64,000 nucleotides of DNA from assembly GCA_902519945.1 (NCBI GenBank), contig CABYLY010000001.1, positions 62,001-126,000 on the forward strand. Direction: 5' to 3'. Positions 32,117 to 42,081 of this stretch are shown here, in pieces; the stretch's first letter is position 1; each line of letters starts with the position of its first letter. This DNA is from an uncultured Pelagibacteraceae bacterium. GTDB taxonomy: Bacteria; Pseudomonadota; Alphaproteobacteria; Pelagibacterales; Pelagibacteraceae. The notes beneath the pieces were generated by a model that had not been told where the DNA came from, searched no databases, and saw nothing but the letters and a program-made list of their open reading frames with translations. The position numbers were made by a program, and so were the translations under genes.

Positions 32117-33130
32117 ATGTTTGAAAAATTAGAAGAGCTAGCCAAAAATAACAAAAAAATTTCAGACTTTCATATTAGAAGTGGATGGCCGTTAGCTTAT
32201 AGACAAACAGGTGAAATTCATAAAATACCAGAGGTAATGGTGAAATCTCAAGATCTCCAAGATTTAATTTCGACAAATTGTAACGAAGTTGAAATGAAAA
32301 GATTTAACGATACTCATGAGCTTGATTCTTCGGTTACTTTAAGCGGGTTACGATTTAGAGCAAATTTTTATAAAACAATTCATGGTCCTGCTGCAGTTTT
32401 AAGAAGAGTTGAAAGTATAATTCCAACAATGGATCAATTTGATTTACCCCCGGTGCTATACGACATAATCGATATGCACAAAGGTTTAGTTCTAGTAACA
32501 GGTCCTACTGGTTCTGGAAAATCAACAACGCTTGCAGCGATAGTAAATGAAATCAATAAAACAAGAACATCAAATATCATCACAGTTGAAGATCCAGTTG
32601 AATTTATTCATAAGGACATTAAAAGCATTGTGTCTCACCGAGAGGTGGGAAAACAAACTCAGTCTTTTGCTAGCGCATTAAAAGCCGCATTGAGAGAAGA
32701 TCCAGATGTTATATTAGTAGGAGAGATGAGAGATTTGGAAACTGTTTCACTTGCTTTGACTGCTGCTGAAACTGGCCACTTAGTTTTTGGAACTTTACAT
32801 ACAAGTGGTGCACCTAGCACAATAAATAGAATTATTGATGTGTTTCCTCCAGAGCAACAAGCACAAATCAGAGCACAGATTTCAACATCTTTAAAAATGG
32901 TTGTAACTCAAAGACTTTTAAAAACAAAAGATGGTCAAGGTCGATGTGGTGCTTTTGAAGTAATGAAATGTACTGCTCCAATACAAAACTTAATTAGAGA
33001 ATCTAAAATTCATCAAATACCAAGCATCATGCAGACGGCCGTTAAAGATGGAATGGTCACAATGACCAAATCATTAGAGGAACTTGTCAAAGCAGGTAAA
33101 ATAGATGCAAGCGCTGGTAAAGAACAATAA
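32117..33130 (+). CDS. pilT: Type IV pilus retraction ATPase PilT
   Basis: PilT is the hexameric ATPase that depolymerises the pilus, powering twitching and DNA uptake. Visible motifs are Walker A GPTGSGKSTT (about residue 129), the Asp box EDPVEFIH, Walker B ILVGEMRDLETVSLALTAAETGH and the His box GTLHTSGAPSTINRIIDVFP. The N-terminal PAS-like domain (DFHIRSGWPLAYRQTGEI) and 337-residue length match PilT rather than PilB. It heads a run of minor pilin genes, and its 3' end overlaps the first of these by 26 bases. No second retraction ATPase (PilU) is seen here. Confidence 0.94.
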   Translation: MFEKLEELAKNNKKISDFHIRSGWPLAYRQTGEIHKIPEVMVKSQDLQDLISTNCNEVEMKRFNDTHELDSSVTLSGLRFRANFYKTIHGPAAVLRRVESIIPTMDQFDLPPVLYDIIDMHKGLVLVTGPTGSGKSTTLAAIVNEINKTRTSNIITVEDPVEFIHKDIKSIVSHREVGKQTQSFASALKAALREDPDVILVGEMRDLETVSLALTAAETGHLVFGTLHTSGAPSTINRIIDVFPPEQQAQIRAQISTSLKMVVTQRLLKTKDGQGRCGAFEVMKCTAPIQNLIRESKIHQIPSIMQTAVKDGMVTMTKSLEELVKAGKIDASAGKEQ

Positions 33131-33791
33131 AGGGTTCACCACTTTAGAGGTCATTGTTGTATTATTGATCGTTGGTATAATATCAGCTATTTCATATCCA
33201 GCCTTGGACGGTTGGAATAAAGGTCGAGAAGTCAAAGCCGATATGCTTAGAGCAGTTGGAATTTTTGATAATATTAATTCACAAGTTCAAAGGGGCTTAT
33301 ATTCTTTTGTTCAGATTTTAATAATTTCTAGTGATAACAAATTAGAAATTATATCAAGAGGAATGTCTGCTGATACTTTAGGTGATCAAATTTCTAATGA
33401 CAACTTTAGAGTGGCAGCAAATAGATGTGATCCAGAAAATGATGACATCTGGGACGATGATGGTCGAACTACACAAAGGCCAGAGGTTGGCAGGGTGGAA
33501 TTTAAAAATATCACAACTGATTTTACTGGTAATGAAGCTGTATGTTTTTCTAAAGATGGAAGATGGTATAGCACTTCGGATTATTTTGTAGGCAAAAATA
33601 GTTTAGAATTAAATGGAGAAGGTGGATTTTGTGATGATCATTTAGATACAAATGATGAAAAAAAAGTGGAAAAAGGTCCTCAGTGTGAATATCGTATAGC
33701 TTGGTCTAGATTTGGAAACATAAAATTAGAAAAATGGAACAAAAGAAAAAAAATAAGTGATGAAGAAATAGGAGGTTGGATTGCTCAATAA
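33105..33791 (+). CDS. FimT/GspH-like minor pilin
   Basis: This is a type IV pilin-like protein of 228 residues. The prepilin peptidase site is NNKG/FTTLEVIVVLL, with a short basic leader of 10 residues, Phe at mature +1 and the conserved Glu at +5, then a hydrophobic helix. The C-terminal domain has several cysteines. Position right after pilT and before PilV/W/X-like genes suggests the FimT/PilU-type initiating minor pilin. It overlaps pilT by 26 bases and the next gene by 11. Confidence 0.8.
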   Translation: MQALVKNNKGFTTLEVIVVLLIVGIISAISYPALDGWNKGREVKADMLRAVGIFDNINSQVQRGLYSFVQILIISSDNKLEIISRGMSADTLGDQISNDNFRVAANRCDPENDDIWDDDGRTTQRPEVGRVEFKNITTDFTGNEAVCFSKDGRWYSTSDYFVGKNSLELNGEGGFCDDHLDTNDEKKVEKGPQCEYRIAWSRFGNIKLEKWNKRKKISDEEIGGWIAQ

Positions 33792-34557
33792 AAAGAACGA
33801 AAAAGGAATGAGTATATTAGAAGCAATAGTTGCAAGTGTTATTGTAGGCATAGGTTTCATTGGAATTTTTCAAATGGTTGGTTATTCCGTCAACTCTATC
33901 GATGTATCAGGAGAAAGATCTAAAGCTGGACATTTAGTTGGAATGATCGCTGAAGGAGTACTTGGCTATAAAGATACTTATGTGGGTGTCAGTGAAAATG
34001 ATGAAAAAGCATTGATATATGAAAGTGGTAGAGCATACATGCCATCAGATGATGATAGAAAAAAATGTTCTAAGTTCGTTGAGTTTTACGCTAACCTTGC
34101 GTATGCAGAAGACTCTCAAGTATGTGGATCAGATAGTAAAACAAAAAGTGGTGTTACAAATGGTATCAACATTGCAAATTGCTCGACAACCTCTAAGGCA
34201 AACAGACAAGCACTGTATAAAAAAGATGAAGCGTCTCCTTGGGGGGCCACAAGTGCTGCAGGTAACCAAATATTGAAGTGGAATGCAATTCTATCTGAAG
34301 ATCAATTAATTAAGTGCAAAAGTCAAAAAGATACAAAATCTATCAAAATGTTTGAGATGTGCCGTTGGGAAAAAAATAATTGTGAATTTACAAATAATAA
34401 TGTTTTTGATGAACGAATGTATGTAGGTAGAATTCAATTTAATATAAATGACGGGAAGAAGAGAAGATTTTTATATTTTCAAGCAGATTATGAACCTAAA
34501 TATCAAACCAATACAGGTGGTGAGGGCGATGGTCCATTAATTGGAATGGAGAAATAA
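33781..34557 (+). CDS. PilV-like minor pilin (TTG start)
   Basis: This is a 258-residue type IV pilin-like protein with processing site NEKG/MSILEAIVASVIVG; the Glu at mature +5 is kept although +1 is Met instead of Phe. The start is TTG at 33781, supported by GGAGG at 33771-33775 five bases upstream; no in-frame ATG exists before the processing site. Cysteine pairs occur in the C-terminal domain. Gene order (FimT-, PilV-, PilW-, PilX-like) and the PilV-type N-terminus give the tentative name. It shares one base with the next start. Confidence 0.78.
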   Translation: MLNKKNEKGMSILEAIVASVIVGIGFIGIFQMVGYSVNSIDVSGERSKAGHLVGMIAEGVLGYKDTYVGVSENDEKALIYESGRAYMPSDDDRKKCSKFVEFYANLAYAEDSQVCGSDSKTKSGVTNGINIANCSTTSKANRQALYKKDEASPWGATSAAGNQILKWNAILSEDQLIKCKSQKDTKSIKMFEMCRWEKNNCEFTNNNVFDERMYVGRIQFNINDGKKRRFLYFQADYEPKYQTNTGGEGDGPLIGMEK

Positions 34558-35522
34558 TGAAAAATATCTCAGGTGTTACTTTGATTGAAATGCTGATCGG
34601 CGTTGTTATTTCCTCAATTATTATAGCTGCCATGTATACAACTTATTCAGTGATTAATAACACTTATTCTCGAGTAACAGATGTTGCTGGAATAAGTAAG
34701 TCAGGAAGAGATATTGTCTCTATGATAATGAGAGATGTTAGGATGGCAGGCTACAAATATTATTATGGTTATAATGAAGCGAATGAACTTAAAGCTGAGG
34801 GTGAAAAAATTCCAAGAAATGATTATTTGCAATTTATTCCTGGAGACACAGATGCAACAGAAAAAAACAGTCATGCACCTATCGTAATTTATAGAAATAC
34901 AATTGGCGATAAAACTAAAGTGGGTAGTGGAGATCCATTGGCTCCAGGATATACAATCCTTGATGAGTCAACAGAAGTAAATAATGTATGTTGTGATCAA
35001 ATTCATATTGTGTTCGGAGATTTTGATGCTGGTGCTACCGTAGGGGCGGGTGAGCAATATTATAAAAAATATAAAATATCATATTTTGCACGAGCTTTAG
35101 AAAAAGATGGAGACAGATTTTATGGTGTGTTCAGATCTAAGAAATATTGGAAACAAGCTATTGGTCAAGATAAAGGAGAGTGGGTAGTGGACAGCAGCGA
35201 ATGTCCAGGTGATGATTGTTATAGTGGTGAATTAGTAAGGGAATACTTAACAGATATGTCATTTGTTGCATTAGATAAGTTCGGTCGAATTGTCGATGCA
35301 GATCCAAAAAATCCAGATAAGATTTATGATATTCGTTCAGTTGATATGACTTTAACTTTTAGATCCGCTAGTAAAACTGGATTTTTTAAAAATTTAAAGC
35401 AAGGAACAACTAGACAGATATTATCATTGGGAAGAGAGCCTGAAATATTTAGTGAAGGTCAAGCTGCTTATAAAAGGGACTCGATATTTATAACTGTACA
35501 CACAAGAAATCTAGGAGGATAA
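34557..35522 (+). CDS. PilW-like minor pilin
   Basis: This is a 321-residue pilin-like protein with a very short leader, MKNISG/VTLIEMLIGVV, keeping Glu at mature +5. The length and the SGRDIVSMIMRDVRMAGYKYY segment after the N-terminal helix resemble PilW/GspJ-type minor pilins. It overlaps the PilV-like gene by one base (TAATG). AGGAGG near its 3' end (35513-35518) serves the next gene. Confidence 0.78.
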   Translation: MKNISGVTLIEMLIGVVISSIIIAAMYTTYSVINNTYSRVTDVAGISKSGRDIVSMIMRDVRMAGYKYYYGYNEANELKAEGEKIPRNDYLQFIPGDTDATEKNSHAPIVIYRNTIGDKTKVGSGDPLAPGYTILDESTEVNNVCCDQIHIVFGDFDAGATVGAGEQYYKKYKISYFARALEKDGDRFYGVFRSKKYWKQAIGQDKGEWVVDSSECPGDDCYSGELVREYLTDMSFVALDKFGRIVDADPKNPDKIYDIRSVDMTLTFRSASKTGFFKNLKQGTTRQILSLGREPEIFSEGQAAYKRDSIFITVHTRNLGG

Positions 35523-35530
35523 TTAAATTG

Positions 35531-36424
35531 ATGATTAAAAATAAAGAAAAAGGATTTGCTTTAATTTTATCTATAATTTTATTAATAGTGATGTCTTTAA
35601 TGGGTGGTTCATTGATAGTTATTTCATCTGGAGATCACCAAAGTAATAATAATAGCGATCAATATCAACAAACATTTTATGTCGCTGAAACTGGATTAAT
35701 AGAAGGTGAAAAATGGATTTTGGATAATTATCTCGGACATTGGATGAATTCTATTCCTAAAGATAAAGATGTGTTAGGAGAAGCTCCAGACTCACCAGGT
35801 CCATTATCTGATTACAATGTAAGGAAAGAAATATGGGATGAAAAAAAAAATGAGTATGATGACGCAAAAGAAGGAGGATATTTTAGACATACATTTGGAA
35901 GAGGCCCAGCGGTTAATGATACAACTGTAAATAGGACAGACTCTAAATGTTTAAGTAGTTTTAAAAATCTTGATACCGATGAAAAAGGTAATGTTAAAAT
36001 TGTAGGCAAAGGAAAACTACCAATTCAAAAAAGTTTTTTAGAAATTGTCGGACCTTTGTTGTGCAAAGATCCATACTCAGAATGTGCAGCTACTGGAGCA
36101 GGCAGTTCAAAATTTCAAACAGATGCAGCTGATGCAATAATTAATGAAGAGGATGAGAAAAGTAGAAAAAAATTTGTAATGTCAGAATTTAATTTTCTTA
36201 AAAGATTTGCGTATGAATATTTTATTATAAATATAGGTGGTGCGGCATTTAGAGATGAAGGATCAAGTATCGCAACAAATACAAGCAATGTTGACTTGCA
36301 GGGCACAGCATATAAAATATATGCTTGTGGAATTTTTTATGGAACGGGAGGCGCTGGAGAATTGCACAATAATGATATTGAAATTATAATACCATTAGAA
36401 AACGTTGTAGTGATGCCAACTTGA
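35531..36424 (+). CDS. PilX-like minor pilin
   Basis: This is a 297-residue pilin-like protein whose N-terminus, KEKG/FALILSIILLIVMSLMGG, lacks the Glu at mature +5. That loss is characteristic of PilX/GspK-type tip pilins. QQTFYVAETGLIEGEKW after the helix matches the PilX pattern (AE-G). The ATG at 35531 is chosen; an in-frame TTG at 35528 is slightly better spaced from AGGAGG (35513-35518). It follows the PilW-like gene in the same operon and is followed four bases later by an unknown exported protein. Confidence 0.78.
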   Translation: MIKNKEKGFALILSIILLIVMSLMGGSLIVISSGDHQSNNNSDQYQQTFYVAETGLIEGEKWILDNYLGHWMNSIPKDKDVLGEAPDSPGPLSDYNVRKEIWDEKKNEYDDAKEGGYFRHTFGRGPAVNDTTVNRTDSKCLSSFKNLDTDEKGNVKIVGKGKLPIQKSFLEIVGPLLCKDPYSECAATGAGSSKFQTDAADAIINEEDEKSRKKFVMSEFNFLKRFAYEYFIINIGGAAFRDEGSSIATNTSNVDLQGTAYKIYACGIFYGTGGAGELHNNDIEIIIPLENVVVMPT

Positions 36425-36428
36425 TATT

Positions 36429-36971
36429 ATGAGAAAAAATAAACTGTTTATAACTTACTTCCTCTCAATATTTTTGATTTTTTCACCAGTAAATTCTGAA
36501 GAATGTAATTTAGGATTTGAAATAGGAGAAAATTTTTCAAATGTGACAGAAATTTTTGGTGAGATTAATGTAGACGAATATATTAACATAATAGAAAGAG
36601 AGCCTGGTCAAGAAGACCAATTACATGGATTTGTAACAACAAAGTTTGAACATTGGTGTCCAGATCACCATCCAAAAGAAACTGAAATCAGAATATACGC
36701 ATTAAATGAAGAGCCTGATATTGTCCTTGGTTACAAGCTTCTTTCAAGCAATCATATTTCATTAATAAAAGATAAAAAATCTTTCCTTTTTTATTATATT
36801 CAAGATAATTTTAAAGATGAGGTTAAAGAAGTGTTTGATAATAAATGGTTAGGTCATGTTAGTTGGCAAAAAAACGGAAATCAATATTACTATAGTAAGC
36901 TGTTAAAATTTGACGCTCTTGTTGTGGAAGAATTGATAATAACTAAATACGAATATAGAAAGAGTTGGTAA
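36429..36971 (+). CDS. Exported protein of unknown function in the pilus operon
   Basis: I do not recognise this 180-residue protein. It has a clear Sec signal peptide (MRKNK then a hydrophobic core, ending near NSEE) and no prepilin motif. The mature part has cysteines in EECNLGF and HWCPDHHPKE, which may pair. It lies between the PilX-like pilin and PilY1, where PilE commonly sits in gammaproteobacterial minor-pilin operons. Its stop shares one base with the PilY1 start, so co-translation is likely. A role in PilY1 folding or surface display is possible but purely positional. Confidence 0.7.
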   Translation: MRKNKLFITYFLSIFLIFSPVNSEECNLGFEIGENFSNVTEIFGEINVDEYINIIEREPGQEDQLHGFVTTKFEHWCPDHHPKETEIRIYALNEEPDIVLGYKLLSSNHISLIKDKKSFLFYYIQDNFKDEVKEVFDNKWLGHVSWQKNGNQYYYSKLLKFDALVVEELIITKYEYRKSW

Positions 36972-39900
36972 TGCTTAGAATGAATAGATTAAAAAAATTA
37001 ATTTTTTACTTATTTTCATTCTCAATGTTATTCAGTTATAATGCATTATCAAAGTCATTACCTCCAGGATCAGGTGCTGGAGATGTTAAGGCTAATATAT
37101 TAATACTTCTTGATACCTCAGAAAGTATGGTGAATAAACCTTTTGGTGGAGCAGCAATATATGAGCCAGGAGATATAATTTTACTTGATGATGGTAATGT
37201 ATTAGTTGGGCAAGCAGGTACAGGTGGAATAATAAAATTTGATTATGACACTGAAGACTTTGATACATCATTTGTAGATCCGGATAAAGATGGTATTGGA
37301 GAAAGAGTATTTCAAGGATCAAATAGCATGAAATCTTGTGAATTAGAATCTGGTAACGGTAAGCAGGACAGTAGAGTAAAATTTACAATGGATATGGCTA
37401 AGTCCAAAAATGTGAAAGGAACCACACCAGCAAATAAAGAGGTTATCTACGCAGCTTCATATACTTATCATAGTGTTGTTGCAATTGATGCTGATGGAGA
37501 CTGTGTAGAAGTTATTGATCGAGAGGAATTAGGGGATAATAGTGATAAAGCGCTGTTTGATGAAATGCGTCCTTATGGTCTTGCCATCAGGACCATAGAT
37601 AGTAATGATTATTTAGTTGTACTTGGAGAGAATAAAAATTGTACTAAGGTAGGTGAATACTGGAAAGGAAAAGGAAAAAAGAGGAGAAAGGTAAAGTTTT
37701 GCGAAACGAATGAGGATAAACCATTTTTCTATAGCAAAAATCTAACAACAGGAGTTGATGATACTTGTGATCTCGATAAAGTAACTGCAAGTTTTAAAGA
37801 CGAAATAATAAATTTAAGATCAATTACGATGGATGGTGGAAATAATCTTTTCCATATTATTGATAAAGAAATTTATAAATACCCTATTGAAAAAAAAGAT
37901 GGAATTAACGGCAATGAAGTGATCTGTCCATCAGATGACGGAACTCATAAGCGTTATCAAATAAATACTGGTGGAAATAACTATTACAAACCCGTAAAAA
38001 TCGAAATTGATCCAGATGATACAAGTGTAATGTATGCTACTAGTCAAACTCGACATCTACTTCAAAAACTTTCAATTGACACTGATCCTGATGAAATTTC
38101 TCGTAGTGGAACTATCGGACAATATGATACTTCAGCCTCAACCGCGAGCAATATTTACTTTAATCATCCATTAGCCTTACATGTTTCAAGTGATAGAGTT
38201 TGGGTGGGTAGTAAAAAAACCTCAATACAAGAATTTGATATAAGTGGAGCTAGTATGACCTGGGTTGATGAATTGGGTACTACAATAATAAGTAGAGCTG
38301 ACGGAGCCAAAGCGGCGATTAAAGCTATAATGAATGATAGTTCTTTGACAAGCGGGGCATATTTTGGTTATGGACTCTGGAATTCTGGTACAACGCCAAA
38401 TGGAAAAGGTGCATCAGGAAAATGGAAATACCATGGAGAGAAACATTGTCATGTGGAATGTCCATTGCCTTCAAATAAAAAATGGTATTGGAAATGTGGC
38501 GGTCAATGTGATTATTATCGTGGCTGGAAAGGACAACACCCTTTTGGTCGATCAAATCAATGTGATGGAAATTCTTGTTTGAGAGTGGGAGTTGGACCAA
38601 ATACTGGGGCTCGAATTATCAATGCCGTTGATAATATGGAATTAAGATATGGCACAGATGGAACCGCATTCTCTCAGCTTGCCTATGATTATTATATGGA
38701 TCCTAATGTAGGGTTAGTCGGTGATGATAAACCGGTATGTCAATTAAACTATGTAATCGTTATATCAGATGGTGTTTGGTATAGTCATGATAGGGCCATG
38801 GCTCAAATAAGAGCCTTAAGAAATGAGACGGCTGCAATGGGAGTTAATCCAGATGCAAATGGAACTCCAAGAGGTGTTAAAACTATTTTTATGGCCTATG
38901 GGGGTGGAATAAAAGATCCAGGTCCTGAGCAATTTGAAGAAGCGGCAAAAGCTGGAAGTTGTGATGATCCAAATTTTGGTACTCCACAACAAACTGATCA
39001 AGAGTGTAGACAATATATAATAGCAGATACTCCAAAGGACCTAGTAACTAAATTAAAGAGTGAGATAGAGAGAATTATAGCAAGTAGACTTTCATTTTCA
39101 GCTCCTTCTATTACTGCATCGATCCAAGAAGGAGGAGATTTATATCAAGGACAATTTGAGTATGTAAAAGGTGGGGAGTGGATAGGTCATTTAATAAGAA
39201 GTCATGTTTCACCTGATGGTATAGTAAACATGCAACATCCAGATAATTGGGATGCAGCAGAAGTAGTAAGGGAACAAGCAGAAAGAAACGCTAGAAATAT
39301 TTGGACAGTATTACCTGGAAAAGATGTTGATTATAAAACAAATTACAATAATTTTATTGCCGATAACAGTACTGATATTAATTCCCTATTTGGAATTTTA
39401 GGAATGCAAGTCGCAGACTATCATAATGCTAGCACTCCATGCGTAGGTACTAATGGAAATTCTGATGATATCAAGGGTTTGATCAACTTTATGAGAGGTG
39501 AAGACTATTTTGTATACAGTGGAGATTGTAAAAATAAGTCAAATGGTTTTATTAGAGAATCGATATTAGGAGATATATATCACTCCAATATTGTTGAGGT
39601 TGGACCACCGAGCGCTAACACTTTATATACTGGCACAAATCAAGAAGCTTATTTTAGAGCAAAAAATGGATATAGAACTTGGGCCAACAGTAATAGTAAT
39701 AGAAAAAGAACTCTTTATGTTGGAGCGAATGATGGGATGTTACATGCATTTGATGCAGTAACTGGTGAGGAGTTATGGGCTTTTGTTCCACCATTTATTG
39801 CAGGTAAATTACCTACGATTATTAATGATAGTTTGAGAGGTATTGGGGGTACTAAAAAAGGAGGTACTAACGCGATATTTGGAGTTGATGGCTCACCTGT

Positions 39901-41881
39901 TGTTCATGATATGTATATAGCTGGCATTAAACCAGATGGAAGTTTTGAGAAAGGTACAAAATCTTGGCATACTATACTAATGATACCTTACGGTAGAGGT
40001 GGGGCAGGTTTCTCAATTTTAGACATAACCGATCCTGATAAACCATTACATGTATTTTCAATTTATAATGATTTTGTAAACTCAAAAGTAATGATAGCTA
40101 AAGCTAATGGAGATATAGAAAATAGTTCAATTAAACCAAATCCAGATTTAGATTATTCAGGTGGTACTTTAACAATAAACGACTCTGAGGAAGCGGCAAT
40201 GGCACAACTGAATATAGACCAAGCAAGAACTACAGATAAAGCGGCAGAAGCAGCTGATGACGTCGATGACGAAATATTTACAGCAAGGGATGCCATTAGA
40301 ACTTGCGTATCAGATGCTAATTTCTCATCAACTGGTACCAATGCTTGTTATAAGGGAAGAGTTTTAAATTTTAATTATACTATGCCAGAAGAATTTGTTG
40401 ACGACCCAGCAACTTTAGATGCTTTTAAAGTTGTTGATGGAAATGACGAAAAGATTGCTGTTGTCTCGGTTTCACAAGAAGCTTCTTTAGCAACTATAAC
40501 GTTTGCAGAAGATATAGTAATTAATAAGGGAGAAGGTGATAATAAAGAGGATGATGAGACAACGATTATTAAAATAAAGGTTCCTAATCTTGGAACTGCA
40601 AAACAAGAATATGATTACAGTCGATTAGGTGAAACTTGGGCTACACCAAGAATATTTAGACTTCCAGTAGGAGACACAATAGATGATGATAAATATGTTG
40701 CAGTGTTGCCAGCTGGTTTTGGTAAGATTGGGGGCGTTGGTTCAGCTGTATATATTATAGACTTAGAAAGTATGAACGAGCAGGATGGAAATCTGCTTCC
40801 AGGTAAAATTGTAGAAGGTGGAGCTGGATTAATTGAATTAGTCGATATTAACAATCAATTCACAGATATAGATGGAGATACTCACTTTGATATTCCAAAT
40901 TCTGTCTTAGGTGACCCTGTTTTAATTACACCAGATACTTTTAGGGGCGCAAAATGGAGGGGAGGAATGGTTTATGTTAACGACTTCGAAGGGAAAATTA
41001 CAAAAATAAATTTAACTAATGCGGAGTCCTCTGGAGGTCAGAATCCTGTTCCAGTAGACCTATTTGATTATACGACTTTATTTTCACTAAACACTAATGA
41101 TGAAAATGGCAGGTATAGCTTTTTTGGTTTGGATGCAGCTTACGGAAGCGATACAAAAAATTTGTATTTGTTTGGCTCAACAGGAGATTTCTCTGATATC
41201 GGTCGAAGATCAAAAGGTATGGATAATATATTATATGGAATTAGAGATTTTGATTTTCCGAATTTTAGACATGTGAACAGTGGCGCTATAGGAACTGTAA
41301 CAGAAGCGTTGAATGCTAGAAAAATTGATCAAAATGATGGATATCGATTAAATCCTTTATGTGTTAATACAGCAGACGAAACAATGGATCAGGGTGACTG
41401 TCCAGCGATTACAAAAGATGCTTGGGTATTTAAATTAGACAAACCTTTTGACAAAAGTCAAGATAAGGCATTAGTTAAGAATGGACAATCGCAATTAACA
41501 GAAAATTTATATCAAAAAGCCAGTGCTTCACCTACAGTTTTCAAGGGTACGGTATATTATCCGGTCTATAAACCACCTCTTGGCACATCTTGCGCTGTTG
41601 GTGACGCGTATGTATGTGCTGCAGACGATGAATGTGGATTAAATACATCTGAAAATATTGATAGTGCTAGAAAAACGATGGCAGCGGACTCCGGCTTTGA
41701 CGAAAGCACAGGCTGTTATTATTTACAGCCAGGTGTTCTCTCTAAGTTGGTGGTTTTTGCAGATAAGTTGTTTGCCAACATAACAACAAGTAGTGATGAA
41801 CAGAAAGATACTCTTATAAGCTTACTTTCCAACGAAGGTCAAATTGGTGTGAATAGAGGAAGTTGGAGAGAAAATTATTAG
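36971..41881 (+). CDS. pilY1: PilY1-like type IV pilus tip adhesin
   Basis: This 1636-residue exported protein is the likely tip-associated adhesin and assembly factor. A signal peptide (about residues 1-27) is followed by a von Willebrand A-like region, NILILLDTSES (MIDAS DxSxS) with a later VISDGVWYSHD. The C-terminal half has the PilY1 beta-propeller signature RTLYVGANDGMLHAFDAVTG and EELWAFVPPF. Ca2+-loop-like DPDKDGIGER (N-terminal) and DIDGDTHFDIP (propeller) are present. It is longer than Pseudomonas PilY1 (about 1160), with extra sequence inside the vWA region. The ATG at 36971 overlaps the previous stop; ATG 36980 is an alternative. Confidence 0.9.
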   Translation: MLRMNRLKKLIFYLFSFSMLFSYNALSKSLPPGSGAGDVKANILILLDTSESMVNKPFGGAAIYEPGDIILLDDGNVLVGQAGTGGIIKFDYDTEDFDTSFVDPDKDGIGERVFQGSNSMKSCELESGNGKQDSRVKFTMDMAKSKNVKGTTPANKEVIYAASYTYHSVVAIDADGDCVEVIDREELGDNSDKALFDEMRPYGLAIRTIDSNDYLVVLGENKNCTKVGEYWKGKGKKRRKVKFCETNEDKPFFYSKNLTTGVDDTCDLDKVTASFKDEIINLRSITMDGGNNLFHIIDKEIYKYPIEKKDGINGNEVICPSDDGTHKRYQINTGGNNYYKPVKIEIDPDDTSVMYATSQTRHLLQKLSIDTDPDEISRSGTIGQYDTSASTASNIYFNHPLALHVSSDRVWVGSKKTSIQEFDISGASMTWVDELGTTIISRADGAKAAIKAIMNDSSLTSGAYFGYGLWNSGTTPNGKGASGKWKYHGEKHCHVECPLPSNKKWYWKCGGQCDYYRGWKGQHPFGRSNQCDGNSCLRVGVGPNTGARIINAVDNMELRYGTDGTAFSQLAYDYYMDPNVGLVGDDKPVCQLNYVIVISDGVWYSHDRAMAQIRALRNETAAMGVNPDANGTPRGVKTIFMAYGGGIKDPGPEQFEEAAKAGSCDDPNFGTPQQTDQECRQYIIADTPKDLVTKLKSEIERIIASRLSFSAPSITASIQEGGDLYQGQFEYVKGGEWIGHLIRSHVSPDGIVNMQHPDNWDAAEVVREQAERNARNIWTVLPGKDVDYKTNYNNFIADNSTDINSLFGILGMQVADYHNASTPCVGTNGNSDDIKGLINFMRGEDYFVYSGDCKNKSNGFIRESILGDIYHSNIVEVGPPSANTLYTGTNQEAYFRAKNGYRTWANSNSNRKRTLYVGANDGMLHAFDAVTGEELWAFVPPFIAGKLPTIINDSLRGIGGTKKGGTNAIFGVDGSPVVHDMYIAGIKPDGSFEKGTKSWHTILMIPYGRGGAGFSILDITDPDKPLHVFSIYNDFVNSKVMIAKANGDIENSSIKPNPDLDYSGGTLTINDSEEAAMAQLNIDQARTTDKAAEAADDVDDEIFTARDAIRTCVSDANFSSTGTNACYKGRVLNFNYTMPEEFVDDPATLDAFKVVDGNDEKIAVVSVSQEASLATITFAEDIVINKGEGDNKEDDETTIIKIKVPNLGTAKQEYDYSRLGETWATPRIFRLPVGDTIDDDKYVAVLPAGFGKIGGVGSAVYIIDLESMNEQDGNLLPGKIVEGGAGLIELVDINNQFTDIDGDTHFDIPNSVLGDPVLITPDTFRGAKWRGGMVYVNDFEGKITKINLTNAESSGGQNPVPVDLFDYTTLFSLNTNDENGRYSFFGLDAAYGSDTKNLYLFGSTGDFSDIGRRSKGMDNILYGIRDFDFPNFRHVNSGAIGTVTEALNARKIDQNDGYRLNPLCVNTADETMDQGDCPAITKDAWVFKLDKPFDKSQDKALVKNGQSQLTENLYQKASASPTVFKGTVYYPVYKPPLGTSCAVGDAYVCAADDECGLNTSENIDSARKTMAADSGFDESTGCYYLQPGVLSKLVVFADKLFANITTSSDEQKDTLISLLSNEGQIGVNRGSWRENY

Positions 41882-42081
41882 TAAATAAGTTTATAAAAGA
41901 AATAGATGATCCAAGCAAACATAGTAAGCATTGTGAAAAAAATTATTGCCATTCCAACAATTGTGCCTTGATTTACTTTCTTCTGCCATTTTTTTGGAAA
42001 AAATTTCAAAGAATATGCGTAAGCTAAAATAAATATATTAAAAGCTGAAATAATAATACATACGTATAAAAAAGTATTCAT
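41878..42081 (-). CDS. Small two-helix membrane protein, function unknown
   Basis: This 67-residue protein has two hydrophobic helices (about residues 4-26 and 42-64) separated by a basic loop, KFFPKKWQKKVNQG. Its start overlaps the stop of the upstream minus-strand gene by one base (TAATG), which argues that it is real and translationally coupled. Its stop overlaps the converging PilY1 stop by four bases. No family is recognised. It belongs to the pilD minus-strand operon by position. Confidence 0.62.
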   Translation of the reverse strand: MNTFLYVCIIISAFNIFILAYAYSLKFFPKKWQKKVNQGTIVGMAIIFFTMLTMFAWIIYFFYKLIY

